Shown in pieces: positions 1 through 13,400 of a stretch of DNA of 64,000 nucleotides (the first letter of the stretch is position 1; each line of letters opens with the position of its first letter). Origin of the DNA: Liolophura sinensis (lineage: Eukaryota; Mollusca; Polyplacophora; Chitonida; Chitonidae). The translations under genes and the position numbers were made by a program. The stretch lies in NCBI RefSeq assembly GCF_032854445.1, contig NC_088302.1, forward strand, positions 5,701,338-5,765,337. The letters run 5' to 3'. The notes beneath the pieces were generated by a model. That model was not told the origin of the DNA. It searched no databases and was given only the letters and a program-made list of their open reading frames with translations.

Positions 1-3000
1 AGACACGCGTACATGTCTATGTCAACATATATATATGTATGCATACAACTGGTCAAAAATAATTGGTCAGACATAAATCTCTAGCATTATTTTTTTTTGG
101 TTAAAAAAACAGGTAGACAACTGTTTATGTTCCATTTACAAAAGAGGAGGCCTATAGTGGAGTACTGACATCCACTTCAGAGAGAATTCGGACGGATTTA
201 GGCTCAAGGTGGATATTTTTGGTAGTTAAATAGAGGCACCATGCAGCTAATCTGGGATAGTTCTTCTTTTCCCCGGGGCATAGAAGCAGAAAATAGGAGG
301 CATTTTACTGCATTTGCATACAAAAACAGGTCTACTACATCATTAACTGTGGGGTAAGAGGCACCCCGTAAACAAACAAAATATTTGAAATGAGTAGCCT
401 ACGTCATTAAAATTTATGTGACGAAATGCGAATGGTGACTACACAGGAGATTTTGCCAAAAGTATCTGGTATTCCCTCTTTAGAATTGTTTATTAAAATT
501 AACAGTTTTCACCGTGTTTTGACAGGAAGACATCTGAGATACCATGCTGGAAGCTTCGAAGGGGACAAGCGGACTTAATATGCGAGCTTCATTTATTACA
601 TTTATGAAGCTAAAATGTGCAAAATAAACCTGAGTTTCATTTTCTGCCTAGTTTTTTCCTTCAAATTGTACCATTGTGCACGCAAACCACACTTCATGTT
701 GATGTTACACGATTTAACCTGCACTCAGTGCGGTGGCGAATTCTTGAAAGTTAATTTGCAAATCCTGCTGCTTGGTAAGTCTTAGGATGGAATGGAAATG
801 CGCTCCATGCATGAGGCATTATTGTTTTCAGGACCCAAATCCTTTAATTAAGCCAAAATACATGACAGTGTAACAGGAAGGATGCCTTCTGAGTGCAGCA
901 TATATGAACACACTACCTGCCACACACCTGCATTTTTTCACGTAGACAGGGTGTACCATTTCATCAGTGCTGGCCCCCAACATATAAGTGAAGTCTTCTT
1001 GTGTACGACATAAAAAATTAATCACATAAATAAAAACACATTTCACTACTCTACCATTCCCAGGTTATATTACTGCTTACCGATTCACCTTGTGCATTTT
1101 CTCTGCTATATGTCAATAACAACCCACTTATCCTACCATTCCCAGGTTATATTACCACTGCTTACCAATTCACCTTGTGCATTTTCTCTGCTATATGTCA
1201 ATAACAACCCACTTATCCTACCATTCCCAGGTTATATTACCACTGCTTACCAATTCACCTTGTGCATTTTCTCTGCTATATGTCAATAACAACCCACTTA
1301 TCCTACCATTCCCAGGTTATATTACCACTGCTTACCGATTCACCTTGTGCATTTTCTCTGCTATATGTCAATAACAACCCACTTATCCTACCATTCCCAG
1401 GTTATATTACCACTGCTTACCGATTCACCTTGTGCATTTTCACTGCTATATGTTAATAACAACCCACTTATCCTACCATTCCCAGGTTATATTACCACTG
1501 CTTACCGATTCACCTTGTGCATTTTCACTGCTATATGTTAATAACAACCCACTTATCTTACCATTCCCAGGTTATATTACCACTGCTTACCGATTAACCT
1601 TGTGCATTTTCACTGCTACATATCAATAACAACCCACTTACTGGCATAAATTCTTCCAGGTCATCTGACTTGTAACATATCACACCGTACACTTACCCGA
1701 CATTCACATACTTTCATGTACTCTTAGAGAATCAACCATATCTATAAAACGTACTAAAATGAAAGGTAGGTATTTATTTACGTTTACGCCTGCTTAAATG
1801 TGCATCAATGAGTGTGAGACGATTTTGATTTCATGCACTTTTTTTTTGTGAGACGATTTTGATTTCATGAACTCATTTTGTTAGAAGCAAGTGTCACCAC
1901 GGAGTGAACGAGCTTTGGTTACCAGATTATGGATTGACTGAGAATATTCTGTCAGATTTCAACACCAACATAAAAGGTAAATCCATCTCACACGTGAAAC
2001 AGGCTTACTCCACGGGGTGGGGGCAGTTAATCTATTAGCCTACATAACCTGCTCTAAACGTCAAAAACATTATGATTTAACAGTGATAACAGTCGAGGGA
2101 TTATTTACCAAATTTGTAATAGGATTAAGGATCAATTGACAATATTCTGCCAAGCCTTAACACCGAATATGAATTCATCACATCTCACAGATGACCTTTT
2201 CTTACTCCACAGGCTGGATGGCCGGGTTTCATAAAATCAGAAAAATGAAATTGAATTTAGGCCTATTTGATTTCCAGGCCTACAGTATGGGAAAGTAATT
2301 GTTGACCTATACATGCGTGGTGCATTGATATAACAGCCAATTGTGAAGATTTCATCATTTTATGATTTATTTCACTCCGAATGTTGTTAAACAAAAAATG
2401 CATTTGGTGAAAGAAACCGTACAGGGCAGACAGTATGAGCCAGCCTATACCATTCTGTGCACCGCCTCTAAGGCGTGAATGTAGGTCTAGAATATATAAC
2501 TGGCACATCTGACAAATTCTATACTGGGGTACTTCATCGCTTTAGACTGAACAGACAAGTGTCGTTTAGCGCTTTATATTCAAACGAATGTAGGCCTACT
2601 GCCGGCCGTCAAGTTGATTCCTTTACCTAATCATAGGTTTAGCATTCGATCATCGGGCAAACGAGGACAAACACCTTGGCAGGAAAAGTAAGACAAACTG
2701 CATCTGCATTTCACCATGCAGGCTGAACTATGTTCATTGAAAGCTCAGAGGGCTTTCACGTTACTTACTCTGGGCTTACTCTGCACATTCTCTGGGAGTA
2801 CTCAATGCCTAGTCTTCACGTACTAACTTTGCTTTTGGGCGAGGGCAGTACTGTAAGGTATATGTCATGCCATGGGGTGTTTCCGGCTTGTCTAACAAGG
2901 CTTATCCCATGGGCTAATAAGAATTCCAAACTAAAAGTTCATAAATAGATCTACTAAGAAAATCAGATAAAAAAAAAAATGGCTGTGGCCCTTTAGGTCT

Positions 3001-3571
3001 GCTAACACACCTCTTCTGAAATAACTGGGTTAATATTATTACTTACTTCTTATTTAATCCTAGACTCCAAAATAAGTGATTAAAACCGGCTTACCTACAC
3101 ACACATGTATTAACCATGGTTTATGTGGAATTGGCAAGAAACAAGTCCAGTGCTACATCATATTTATCATATCAATACTAGGAACACAACAGTTCCTTAT
3201 CTCCAAACAGTGTTCTACACAACACACGTAAGTTCCAGCCCAGAAGTCCGCCCACTGAAGAAAAGCACATAGACCATCACCACCCAAACAAATCATCACA
3301 TCAGAGCCAATGTGCCAACAAGAGTTTCATGCAGCTGTTAAATATGAAGTACAGAGTACAATCTGCTTTACAACTTCTGCCTTTTATAACATCTTGAACA
3401 AGAATAAATTGCATTTCAAACACATGCAGAATTGATGGTATTCTTGAACATTTAATCTTGTGGGTATAGAACAACTTCAGATCCCATGCCCAATACATCA
3501 ATAAAGCTGTGTATATACACTGATAATAATCAATGTACCATAGTTCCAGGTGAACATATTAATGGGCTTAC
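1..3571 (-). other. Intronic sequence of the TBC1D1/4-like gene, 3' of exon 11
   Basis: This stretch follows the donor of exon 11 and should be intron leading to the TBC-domain exons, which I do not find here. I looked on the minus strand for the start of the TBC domain (a KLDYEE-like segment) and saw none. It holds the 85-bp array at 1052-1640, a 36-bp direct duplication near 1819-1880 and a diverged duplication (about 1905-2040 against 2110-2225). No other gene is recognised. Confidence 0.6.
1052..1640. repeat. Tandem array, 85-bp unit, about 7 copies
   Basis: The unit contains ACCATTCCCAGGTTATATTA and CACCTTGTGCATTTTC and recurs every 85 bp with very few changes. Short overlapping frames of about 65 codons restart in each unit because 85 is not a multiple of 3. 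They are repeat artefacts and not genes. Confidence 0.95.
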
Positions 3572-3706
3572 CTCTCAAATTCTGGTTTTCCTTTTCCATG
3601 CGAATCAGCAGTAGTGTTTCTAAAATGGCTTTTTTCCACATACAGCGGATGGTTTGTGGGGAGAGTTTGCGAGGTTCTGATGGGTTCTCTGGATCCACAT
3701 CTATGT
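3572..3706 (-). CDS. TBC1D1/4: TBC1D1/4-like exon 11 (pre-TBC DUF3350-type helix)
   Basis: The exon encodes IDVDPENPSEPRKLSP followed by MWKKAILETLLLIRMEKENQ, the basic/leucine-rich helix that precedes the TBC domain in TBC1D1 and TBC1D4 (vertebrate WRKAI..ILLLRMEKENQKL). Acceptor AG is at 3708-3707 and donor GTAAGC at 3571-3566. It enters with two bases completing an Asp codon and leaves in phase 1. The next coding exon is outside the window. Confidence 0.93.
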
Positions 3707-5729
3707 CTGTACTCGGCGAAGACAATGAGGCAAATTACAAGACATGACTCAAATAAATCACGGTAAGCATAGACTCGTTAACTACAGTATTTTCACATCA
3801 ACAGCGCAAGAAGCTTACATTTTCAATGCATCTGTGTATATATGAAAAATCCATCCAGAACAAAAATGAAACTTAAAGTCAAATTAATTCTAATGTTTCA
3901 AAACATGATGACTACGTTGGTAACAGTGACAAATTGAAAGAGTACACTATGCAAGCCAATTTCAAGAACTGGTAAATGCTAGCACGTTTGCTTTTCTTAA
4001 AGCAACACCTCTCCACCTTAAAGATTAGATGAAACTTGTGCTGGTCAATACTTTTAAGACACTGTCTGTTACACAAGATTAGGAGCTGCTTAAAAATTTG
4101 TAAAAACCATATTTTTGTATGATACAAAGAAGAATTGGGAGCTATCCAAAAGGTGCAAAATGTAATGCATTGTAATAGGTTGGGCTTTTAAAGGCTTGGT
4201 GTATACAAGGTTTTCTTGGATTTGTCCTTCAACAGCAGTGATTTAGTCTGGCATCTCCGCAAAGCCATCTAGACTGATGAGTCATGATAACAAATGACAT
4301 CATGAATCTATCATACCTAATGACAGAGTGTCTGGGGCATGAACAGGGGAGACAACTCTGTTAAATATGGCCTGTCTCCAGGATCCCCTCCTGCCTCCTG
4401 GTGTAAGATGTACTGTGGATACATCATCGCCTGATGACTGGTTCCTGACTGATGCTGATTTACACCCTCCACTGCCAGCTATCATAAACCTGCTCGGGGA
4501 GAAGCCAATAAAACTGATACACAAGAACAACACATGGACCAAAAAGCATACACCACTGAGTCACATCTCAGCTTTGATCTACACATACCTCTAGTCACAA
4601 ATTTATTTAAAATTTTACATTTAAACTTTTTATACTTAGAATTTCACATGTAATATTTAACTGCCTTGTATGTTTTTGTCTATATTACATATATACCTTT
4701 TACCCCTACCCTTCGTGAAATCCACACGTATGAAGACACACACACATAGATATGAACACTATGCTTACAATCGAACAGTTACATGTACTGCACACGTAGC
4801 CATTAAGGGCATAACAGTTCAAAGGTTGTCAGCTATCATCACTGTTCCCTTCTACCCTTCTACAGACACAGAATTTAACATTTTAAGACCATGCAGTCTA
4901 CATGTATGAGGGAGCTTTGCACTAAATCATTCAATACCCTGTTTTGACTAACGGTTATTAACACAGTTGTGTGGAGACCACAGATACAGAGGAACAAACA
5001 TCCTCCATGTCTTGATCACTAGAGGTGCTGTAATACCAGAATTTAACCTACAGGTACTCCATAGCCCTCATATCAGCAGGGTAAACTCACATGACATATA
5101 CATATAGTCTGGCTACAGGACTTCAGGGGGTAAACTTACATATGCCTCATGGGACTTGTACTGCTGGAGGTGCTAGCTCGCCTGGTGTCATCTCCCCTGC
5201 TCTCCAGTGGTAACTTCTCAGCTGGGAGTGAGTGCTTCCTCAGAGTTCTACCTGTCTTAGGGAGAGAACCAACGGTGGAGCTCCGTGCCCTCTGAACTGG
5301 CTTGGGGGAGTGAGTAGGGCTGGGAAAACCGAACTGCTCCTTAGCGTCCTTGTTGACTGGGGAGGGGATCGGGGACTCCTCTGGGGTGCTGTGGTTGGAG
5401 GAGTCCTGTCAATCAGCAACACATCATAATATATAAAATTCAAATGGGATGCAACATCATTGAAAGAAACTTTGGCATTCCAGGGGGAAATATGAGTAAA
5501 TTCTTAACTTTCATATATTCTTATATACATGTAGTAAAAATTTTTTTAATCAATAGACTCCATAAAAAGCACATTAAAATCTGGCGCCAGAGAAAACAGA
5601 TTTAATGTTAAATCTATGTTGTATGACCTAATTGTAGCAAAGTTACAAGCAAATCAATGTTATTCATTTCATCCTTGCAGGTAATTAACTGTTGTAGTTC
5701 ATCTAGATGTATTTACTTAAAGAAAAAAG

Positions 5730-5776
<47 letters not shown>

Positions 5777-7383
5777 TATATATATGCATATATATATGTA
5801 TAACTGATGCACATATAATACAAGCTTCATCTCTGTATGTATTTCTTAACAAAATTATTGTATAAATAAATACAGATGCTTCATTATCATCTTTTTTAAA
5901 TCCCACTATACATGTATATGAATTAAAATTTTTATGAAAATGGTATTAATAAAGGCACTTAGAAGACAATCAGAATAGAAACAATTCAACAACATGGCAC
6001 AGCCTTACCCAAAATTCCAAGAGGCAAACTTTTAAATGATTCACAACTGTTATTCAACTTGTGGGCATGCACATGTCATCAGTGCATCAATTTTGTCACA
6101 TAGTTTTCTCTTGGAAAACAATGACAGTCTTCAAAATTCTGAGCACAGCTCATCACAGGAGCAGTTGATGAATGTACAATAATGTCTTAACCTCTCTGCA
6201 GCAGTCTAACAGATCAGCTCATCTCTTTGTCAAACAGTCTGGTGACAATAGATGACAGCCAGTATACAGCCAGTTCCGAGATCAATACTCAGTAACATGT
6301 GGCTCTACTGGCTAACAGACCTGACAACAACCTCGGCTGACTGGTCAAGATCTCCATCAGCTCAAGGACAATTTACAACCTAAGTCATACACATGTACAA
6401 TCACAGTCATCTATGACAAGCTACCTTTTTGAAACAAGTAGAGCACTTAAGGAAAACTTTTTCTATCACTATATTTTTGTCCTAAATATGTGGCATGCTC
6501 AACAGCAGGACTCCACCATTGTTAATACGCCCCCATTCAGAAAACTACAAGTGATCTCTCACAATGACTAAATGTATGTCAGAGCACCCACTGTGTTTAA
6601 AATTGTGGTAAAGTTAACAAGTTATCCTTCACAGTGACTACATGAATGTGGCATTATGTGTGTATAATTCTGGGATCTGAGATACATGAATGTGACATTA
6701 TGTGTGTATAATTCTGGGATCTGAGATTATGTGTGTATAAATTCTGGGAGAGATACAGGTTATCTCTCACAGTGACTACAGTGACTGGGATCTGAGATTC
6801 CAGGTGTATAATTCTGGGAGAGATACAAGGTATCTCTCACAATGACTAAATGATTTAATTCTGGTTCAGCAGTTGTGAATGTTTGCAGTCAATGTGAGAA
6901 AGTATATTACTGAAAAGGTATCTCTCATAAATGTTGGAGACTGGATCAAATATTTTTAGCTAATTATCTTACCCGTGAAAGGCCAACACTCCCCTCACTG
7001 TCCAGGGTAGAACTTCGATTACGGAATGTTTCCTTTGACTCATCGCGCGAGTTTTTTCTGCCCTAGAAAGCCAAATATAAGCCCATCAAATGGTTAAACT
7101 CTTGGAATAAATACCTCTTAATATTCACAAAAAATATCACAATGCATCTAACACGTCTCTAATAATATGTGTGACTTTTATGAAAATATAGTCTGTATAT
7201 ATTTTTCAGTTTTGTTTTTGGGTGTAAAAGTCATAAACAACCATACATGACATTGTAATCAATCCTTTTTTGAGAACATCAGTAAAGCAGAGCAATGCAG
7301 TGAGCTCATGTATTTGTTTATTACTCCAATAATGTTACATCATGTCTATTCATCAACTCACGCCACAAGAAATCATAGAAAGT

Positions 7384-7427
<44 letters not shown>

Positions 7428-10400
7428 TATATCTGTGTGTGTGTGTGTGTGTATCCATGAGTCTACTAAATGTGATAACCACAGATGAGAATATTCTGTA
7501 ATGCATTTCCATCAGACATAAAATGAACTATCATGTCATGTAGCATATGAAGTAACATTAAACATCTTAGTTTGCAGAGGCGGTTGTTTTGTGTCATGGA
7601 AATGGGCCTTGTAGCACAGCTAGTTAGTTTCTGTTCATAAACTGTGATAAGAACTTAAAGTTTATGAAAGATTAATGAATGGCATTTAAAACAATTAAGA
7701 CAAATTCATCAAGTTCACATTTTATAAGAAGAAAATGACGTCACACTGGGAATAGTAAAGTAAGACATGCACTGCGAAAGTATTTTAAAATATAATGATG
7801 CACAATACTCACTTAAACAATGAACTCTTACTCTTTTGCCTCCCCTAGAATCTTTCGAAAATTTTGCATAAAATTTCTAATGTAGAAAACAAAGCTACTG
7901 ATAAACCAGAACTTGTTACATAATAAATTTAAATTTACTAAAAATATTCTTACATCATCAACTACATGTATAGTGCTTTAAACAATGAACTCCATTTTGT
8001 TCTGAATTTAACAAACTTAACAGACATGTGTAGAAGGTTTTATGAAACAGAAGTAAACAACCATGCATATTCCACAAAAATGTTGAAGCATACTTTAATT
8101 CCATAAAGAAAAATGGAACTTAATATCTGAGAATGACTGGGGAAAAAAAAAAAAAACCAACAACTTAAAATGGACAAAAATGCTCACAGACGCAACATTA
8201 AAACTCTACTGTTTTACAACATTAAATCTACTGACTTTCTTGGATTTTATCTTCTCTTTCTTAAACTTTGGGTTCATCAAGCTTCCCTGGAAATGTAAAG
8301 TTTGACTAACCTAAATAGATACAGACAGATGCGTTTTTGCAAAAAAGTAAGTAAAAAACATAGTAACTAGATGAAAGTTTGTTTCCACCTCAGTCCTGTT
8401 TGACACTATAACCAGATAACCAATCATAACAAAATGTGAACTTGGCAACAGACAAAAACCTACAATGGAACACAACAAGCGATTTGTCCAACAACAAGTA
8501 GAAAAAATGGCCAGAATGAAAACAGTAAAAGTAAAGTAAAATCAACTGCAAGAGTATTATTGCACGCGTCTAGAATGAAGTGTTTAGATGCACTTATTCA
8601 AATAACATGACACAGCTGTAAAGAGCGTACATTCCAATCCACAACTAGTATTGTTGTCAGACACATTGATCATTTTTTGGCTGGACTAAAAAATCACAGG
8701 TTAGTGGCTTATTAACATGATAAAAGTCCTTAAAAAACACACAGATGTACTCTTGTTCAGCAATACTTCACAATAAGAAGGTAGAAAATCAGCTTCAATG
8801 TCATACATGTATGTACACGTAGCTGTTGGCTACACAGGCCAGCAGGAGGCCTCTTGCGTGCAGCTGAGATAATGTTTTCCACATAAAACGGTGACCTTCA
8901 ACTGTAAATGGTACATGACATTTTCATTAAGCAGATAAAGCATGTGTGTCATCACAGAAATTAAAGTGACTCATGAGATTTGTCAGTTCACAAGATTCAG
9001 GAAAAACAGATACTTTCCCCTGATATAACATCATGCCAAGATGATTTCACACAAATGTGCATGAATAATCTCAGTATAAAAAAAAATGCCTGTCTGGAGC
9101 TAGGTCTTAGCTCCCAGCTAACTCACATGACTGATGAGTTGATGAGTGTGGTACAGTGTAATATATACACAGCATTAGTATTCACTGATGAGTTGATGAG
9201 TATGGTACCGTGTAATGCATACACAGCATTAGTATTCACTGATGAGTTGATGAGTATGGTACCGTGTAATGCATACACAGCATTAGCATCCACTGATGAG
9301 TTGAAGAGTGTGGTAGAGAGTAATGTATACACAGCATTAGTATTCACTGATGAGTTGATGAGTATGGTACTGTATAACGTATACACAGCATTAGCACCCA
9401 CTGATGAGTTGATGAGTATGGTAGAGAGTAATGTATACACAGCATTAGTATTCACTGATGAGTTGATGAGTATGGTACCGTGTAATGTGTACACAGCATT
9501 AGTATCCACTGATGACTTCTGATGAATATGGTATTAATAAAGGCACTTAGAAGACAATCAGAACAGAAACAATTCAACAACATGGCACAGCCTTACCCAA
9601 AATTCAGTATAAAAAAAAATGCCTGTCTGGAGCTAGGTGTTAGCTCCCAGCTAACTCACATGACTGATGAGTTGATGAGTGTGGTACCGTGTAATGTATA
9701 CACAGCATTAGTATTCACTGATGAGTTGATGAGTATGGTACTGTGTAATGCATACACAGCATTAGTATTCACTGATGAGTTGATGAGTATGGTACCGTGT
9801 AATGCATACACAGCATTAGTATTCACTGATGAGTTGATGAGTATGGTACCGTGTAATGCATACACAGCATAAGTATTCACTGATGAGTTGATGAGTATGG
9901 TACTGTGTAATGCATACACAGCATTAGCATCCACTGATGAGTTGAAGAGTGTGGTAGAGAGTAATGTATACACAGCATTAGTATTCACTGATGAGTTGAT
10001 GAGTATGGTACTGTGTAACGTATACACAGCATTAGCACCCACTGATGAGTTGATGAGTATGGTAGAGAGTAATGTATACACAGCATTAGTATTCACTGAT
10101 GAGTTGATGAGTATGGTACTGTGTAACGTATACACAGCATTAGCACCAACTGATGAGTTGAAGAGTGTGGTAGAGAGTAATGTATGCACTGCACTAGTAT
10201 CCAAAGATGAGTCGATGAGTATGGTACCGTGTAATGTGTACACAGCATTAGTATCCACTGATGACTTCTGATGAATATGGTACAATACATCATGCATCTT
10301 GTGTGTTCATATTCACTGTGGAATGTGGTACAGTACATAACACATACAGTACAAGGTGTTAGTATCCGCTGATGAGTTGAGTATGGTACAGTGTGTAGCA

Positions 10401-13400
10401 TATATGGTACAGGGTGTAAGTATCCACAGAAGAGTTAAGTATGGTAAAGTACATAGCACATACGTTACAAGCTGTTAGTATCCGCTGATGAGTTGAGTAT
10501 GGTACAGTACATAACACATACGGTACAAACAGTTGGTATCCGCTAATGAGTTGAGTATGGTACAGTACATAGCATATATGGAACAAGGTATTAGTATCTG
10601 CTGATGAGTTGAGTAGGATACAATACATAACACATATGGTACAAGGTGTTAGTATCCACTGATGAGTTGAGTAGGATGCAGTACACAACATATATACAGT
10701 GCAAGGTTTTATAATCTGCTGACAAGTTGAATAGGGTACATTATGTAACATGTACAAGTTTTAGCATCCGTTCTTGAATGTGATACAGTATGTGATATAT
10801 ACAAGGTGTTAGTATCCACTGATGAGTTGAGTACGGCACAGAATATAACGTGTAAAGTATCTGTGTCCGCTGATGAGTTGAGTACAATACAGTATGTAAC
10901 ATGTATAAGGTGTTAGTATTCGCTGATGAGTTGAGTACGGCACAGTATATAACATGTATAAGGTATTTGTGTCCACTGATGAGTTGAGTACGATACAGTA
11001 TGTAACATGTATAAGGTGTTGGTATCCGCTGATGAGTTGAGCACAGTACACTATGTAACACATAGAAGATGTTAGTATCCACTTATGAGTTCAGTACGAT
11101 ACAATATGTAACATGTGTAAGGTGTTAGTATCTGCTGATGAGTTGAGTACGATACAGTATGTAACATGTATAAGGTGCTAGTATGCATACTAAGCCCACC
11201 ACCTTCACCTCAAACATAATGACCTACCCGACTGAGAAGGTTTTCAAAGGAGCTTGTTAAACTCTTTTTAGCCTTGTTTCTGAAACTGTCAAACTTAGAC
11301 TTGCTGGACAACTTTATATCCATAATGTTGAACTGAAAGGAAACAAAATCACAACAATGAACACACAGAAATCACAACATCCAGTGAAGAAAATTGTCTA
11401 CTCTTTAAATTATAAAGATTTAAGAGTGAAAATAAATGGGAGTTATAATGCTGAGGTTGCTGTTTCCATTGTTTAACAATGAAATAATGGAAATAATTGT
11501 GAAAAGCAGGCCCTTCAATAAAATGACATCATGCTCTCTGCTACAAGATGTACACAGCGATCTCAGTCTTACAACTTCCAGAAGAAAATTACGACCATAC
11601 AGACAATCATACCATATAACCATACAAAATAATAAGTGCATTTTAAAACAAAGTGAAATTCAGTCTGCAGTATCAAGGATATGATTCAAAATGAGAAATA
11701 ACACAATAAGAAACGCAGACATAAACATATGACCTTCATTATATAGTCGACATATACTCAAAGTTACAACACTTCAATGCTTCGTAAGTTCTTAGTTTCG
11801 GCTGATCAAACTAGTGCTATCAAAGAAATATACGAAATGTGCATATTCACAATAGAGGAAAATCACGTGCATACTATGGCTTCATTCCACAGCAACACCA
11901 AAAATAGTCTTTGTGACTGGAGTGAGAGTTCTCATGGCATGGTAAACAAAACACAAGTGTGGATATGTACAAGTGTATGCACTAAAATATAGGGAACATG
12001 TAATGTTTTCTTCTTAGAAGCTGGGATTGAGTTTTGAAGACAACAACACATACTGAACTTACACGTGTAAACATGTGAATGAGATTACATTTAAAAGCCT
12101 CAAAAATTAGGTACTGAGAACCAACCTTGCTCAACAATGCATCAGAAGTTGTGAACCCAGGAAAGGAATAAAACAGCACATGTGCATGTACATAGTGAAG
12201 AAATCTCCATGGCTGGATTGTCCATGTAAGGTGCAATGGACAAGACAACAAGCTGTGCATACACTTCAACACAACAATGCCATTAAAACTGCACAGATAC
12301 AAACTTGGGCAAAGTTCAGGATCATGGTAGACAGAGGCAACACTAAAGCGTGAACATACATGCTAAGACCAGCACTAAAGATGAGTACATATACTCTGTG
12401 AGTTTAAAGAGGGTGTAGAGGTCAGACTCAAAATGGGTGGGGCAGGATAAGGGGGACTACTTCAGCATGAATTGTGAGCACAGCCAGCTGCCTGTTTTGA
12501 ATTGTTAGAAGCTTGGGTGAGCAGAAATTCAAATATGGTTAACAATAGTGTACATGTTAACATAAAGAAACACTTCACACCCATATAGGGCGCACTGGAA
12601 TTGGCTCAAGTCCAGTGGAACTGTCAGGTTGATCAAGTCAATCACGTTTGGCAGGTTTTATTGAATAATCAGTCAGTAATATGTTTTAGAGTGTGGCAAA
12701 CTGAAGTAAGGCAGCTTTGGTTTCATGGTCAACACTGCAGTAGAACAGCATTAATACACATATGATTTGCCAAGTACATCTGTCTGGAGAAGGTTTTATG
12801 CTTCCAACAAGCAGATACATGTGTGCTACAGCTATGCTCTCCTTGTCCTCACCTCATGTCTCCACGGGTAGCGGTTACTGTCCGAAATATGGGTGTGCTC
12901 CTTCTGTTTCAGCTCACACAACTTCCTCAGCTGGATCATGAGAACTTCGACCATATCACTGAATGTCTGAGGGTTTTCTAACTGTAACAAGTCATAAAGG
13001 TACAGCAGAATGATGACAAAGCCAACATGTTAAACACAGACTTGTTAATGCACACAGATTCAAATTCACAATTTCTGTGACATCCTGCCAAAAGTCAATC
13101 AGGTGAGTAAAACCATCCTGCTGAAAGCAAAGATTTGACAAACAGAAGGGCTTATACAGCTGCATGTCAGAACTAAAACGGTTAAGAGAATCACAACTTG
13201 TAGGCATCAAATAAAACACAAATACTAACATTTTTGTACAACTTGAATGTAAATTGAAGAAACAACATTATAGATGCATGATACAGTTATCTTGTACTAT
13301 GGTGCAGAAAAGAATATTTGCCGCAAAAAAAAAAATAATCATAAATAAACCCTTTGGGCAAAATGGTAAGACCCATACTGGGCGTATCAATCATGTAAGG

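Larger units (their letters stand above)
5406..6972 (-). other. Intron 8 of the TBC1D1/4-like gene
   Basis: It contains a (TA)n tract at about 5731-5801, the 78-bp segment 5940-6017 that recurs at 9528-9605, and a degenerate array of about 43-bp units with TGTGTATAATTCTGGGA at about 6590-6850. No gene is seen. Confidence 0.8.
7063..11227 (-). other. Intron 7 of the TBC1D1/4-like gene, largely minisatellite
   Basis: It holds an (AT)n(TG)n microsatellite at 7386-7452 and the 54-bp/58-bp array system from 9073 to about 11190. The stretch 7453-9072 is AT-rich and without recognisable features. Confidence 0.8.

Noticed and set aside
1052-1640. CRISPR-like array (also 16835-17035, 21255-21705 and others)
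   Set aside because: Repeats are directly adjacent without unique spacers, and the genome is animal.
8980-10297. Long frames of 180, 116, 127, 128 and 213 codons on both strands as genes
   Set aside because: They consist of the 54-bp tandem unit translated in its stop-free frames, lie in a TBC1D intron, and have no gene-like start or non-repeat domain.
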